From NCBI RefSeq assembly GCF_001494635.1, contig NZ_LOJF01000012.1:62001-126000 (forward strand): a stretch of DNA of 64,000 nucleotides, given 5' to 3'. The notes under the pieces were generated by a model, which saw only the letters and a list, made by a program, of their open reading frames with translations, was not told the DNA's origin and ran no database searches. Positions within the stretch are counted from its first letter, which is position 1; the number at the start of each line of letters is the position of its first letter. The translations under genes were made by a program, and so were the position numbers. This stretch comes from Tractidigestivibacter scatoligenes (GTDB lineage Bacteria; Actinomycetota; Coriobacteriia; Coriobacteriales; Atopobiaceae). Of the stretch, positions 63,059 through 64,000 are shown piece after piece.

Positions 63059-63874
63059 ATGAAGAGAAGCAAGGCCTATATTGCCGCTCGCAGGGATGCC
63101 ATAGTCGCCCTTCTCGAGCGAAAGGGTCAGGTGGGCGTGGCAGAACTTGCCGACCACTTTGGCGTCTCGACCCTCACCATACGGCGCGACCTTGATTATC
63201 TGGAGGAGCAGCACGTACTGTCGCGGCAATACGGCACCGCGACATTACTCAATCCTCTCGGGCGCCCCTCGGGCTCACGCCAGATTCGTGCCAACAAGGC
63301 AATTGCACGGGAGGCGGCCAAGCACGTCAACGATGGCGACTGCATCTTCATCAACGCCAGCTCCACGGCACTTTCCATCATCTCGTACATCACGGCGCAG
63401 GACGTAACCGTCATCACCAACAACGCGAAGGCGCTGCTCCTCACCGAGCGTCCAAATGCGTCGATCATCCTCACTGGCGGCGAGATACGACCGCCAAAGG
63501 CCTCTATGACAGGGGAGTTTGCACTCGAGTGCGTGAAGCGCATAACGGCAACTAAGTGCTTCCTTGGGGTGACGGGCCTCTCCCCCACCTATGGCCTTAC
63601 CTCCGCAACCGCCCCCGAGCCCGCAGTCAACGCGATGATGCTCGAGCGTTCACGCGTGCACGTGATAGTTGCGGACTCTTCGAAGATTGGGCAGACATCG
63701 AGCTTCCAGTTTGGATCCACCGATGAGGTCGACCTGCTCATCACGGATTCCGGCGCTACCGACGAGCAGGTTGAACAGCTTAAGGAGTATGGCGTTTCGG
63801 AGGTCATACGGGTCGACCTTGGTCCCAGCTCGATGCAGCTCGCCGAGGATGAGGCGGAGCTGCGGGAACCCTAG
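63059..63874 (+). CDS. DeoR-family transcriptional regulator
   Basis: A 271-residue sugar-operon regulator. The winged helix is RRDAIVALLERKGQVGVAELADHFGVSTLTIRRDLDYLEE, and the DeoR C-terminal sensor domain holds INASSTALSIISYI and VITNNAKALL, with ILTGGEIRP and LGVTGLSPTYGLTS, where a phosphorylated sugar would bind. ATG 63059 follows GGAGG. It is divergent from the PTS genes and very likely controls them and the downstream enzymes. Confidence 0.92.
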   Translation: MKRSKAYIAARRDAIVALLERKGQVGVAELADHFGVSTLTIRRDLDYLEEQHVLSRQYGTATLLNPLGRPSGSRQIRANKAIAREAAKHVNDGDCIFINASSTALSIISYITAQDVTVITNNAKALLLTERPNASIILTGGEIRPPKASMTGEFALECVKRITATKCFLGVTGLSPTYGLTSATAPEPAVNAMMLERSRVHVIVADSSKIGQTSSFQFGSTDEVDLLITDSGATDEQVEQLKEYGVSEVIRVDLGPSSMQLAEDEAELREP

Positions 63875-63880
63875 AGGTGC

Positions 63881-64000
63881 CTAGCGCTTCTCGATGCTCT
63901 TGAAGCCCTCCCCATATACCTCGTGAACCTCAGCGATCACCACGATTGCATCGGGGTCCGTCTCGGCAACTATTTCTTTGAGGTGAGCAATCTCACCGCG
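63881..64000 (-). CDS. C-terminal fragment of a YitT/DUF2179-family membrane protein (partial)
   Basis: The window ends inside this gene. The 39 visible residues (RGEIAHLKEIVAETDPDAIVVIAEVHEVYGEGFKSIEKR) match the end of the DUF2179 domain found at the C-terminus of YitT-type membrane proteins (VxEVxGxGF). The stop is at 63881, 6 bp from the convergent DeoR stop. Nothing can be said of its membrane part. Confidence 0.8.
   Translation of the reverse strand, partial: RGEIAHLKEIVAETDPDAIVVIAEVHEVYGEGFKSIEKR

Overview
The window is a high-GC, densely coded bacterial chromosome segment. Gene content and order point to a Coriobacteriia member (Olsenella/Atopobium-like Actinomycetota): a TsaB-RimI-TsaD fusion, many Fe-S and rubredoxin proteins, a tmRNA tag ending LALAA, and PTS-based sugar uptake. 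This placement is inferred from gene content; no 16S gene is present.

Layout. 1-2.0 kb: repeats at the left edge, then a macrodomain hydrolase and class M sirtuin pair. 2.0-5.6 kb: a plus-strand cassette of PNPOx-ferredoxin fusion, fused OpuB/EgtU-type permease-binding protein, ABC ATPase and Rrf2 regulator behind a clear promoter/operator. 5.6-10.2 kb: regulator-effector units (TipA-like MerR; TetR with esterase; ArsR with radical SAM) and an HD-domain pseudogene. 10.2-15.4 kb: a decayed accessory island with a chimeric transposase remnant, a DMT exporter with a structured leader, a frameshifted exonuclease and a broken phage lysis cassette, ending beside the 3' end of guaA. 15.4-26.8 kb: core genes guaA, LCP protein, ychF, a 4Fe-4S protein, groESL, xpt, nadE. 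26.8-31.0 kb: a REP-associated transposase with its palindromes and a polar amino-acid ABC transporter. 31.0-42.8 kb: a largely co-oriented core block (tsaB-rimI-tsaD, tsaE, udg, alr, nnr, acpS, glmS, glmM, rpsI, rplM). 43-54.5 kb: two toxin-antitoxin modules, patatin, tmRNA with tandem hairpin repeats, a DUF1275 protein, HAD phosphatase, rubredoxins, smpB, a TPR protein, rnr, ftsX, ftsE. 54.5-63.9 kb: a sugar-catabolic locus (split transketolase, transaldolase, KDPG-type aldolase, DapA-type aldolase, SIS isomerase, membrane protein, PTS IIC/IIB/IIA) facing a DeoR regulator. The window ends in a YitT-type C-terminus.

How genes work together. SmpB, tmRNA and RNase R, all needed for ribosome rescue, lie within about 7 kb. 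GlmS and GlmM lead to UDP-GlcNAc, alongside Alr and the LCP protein for the wall. TsaB, TsaD and TsaE make t6A. The 54-64 kb locus looks like a complete import-isomerise-cleave-recycle pathway for an unidentified sugar or sugar acid. It is the best candidate for an undescribed system, followed by the Rrf2/OpuB-EgtU redox cassette, the RAYT/REP pair and a second palindromic repeat family found twice.
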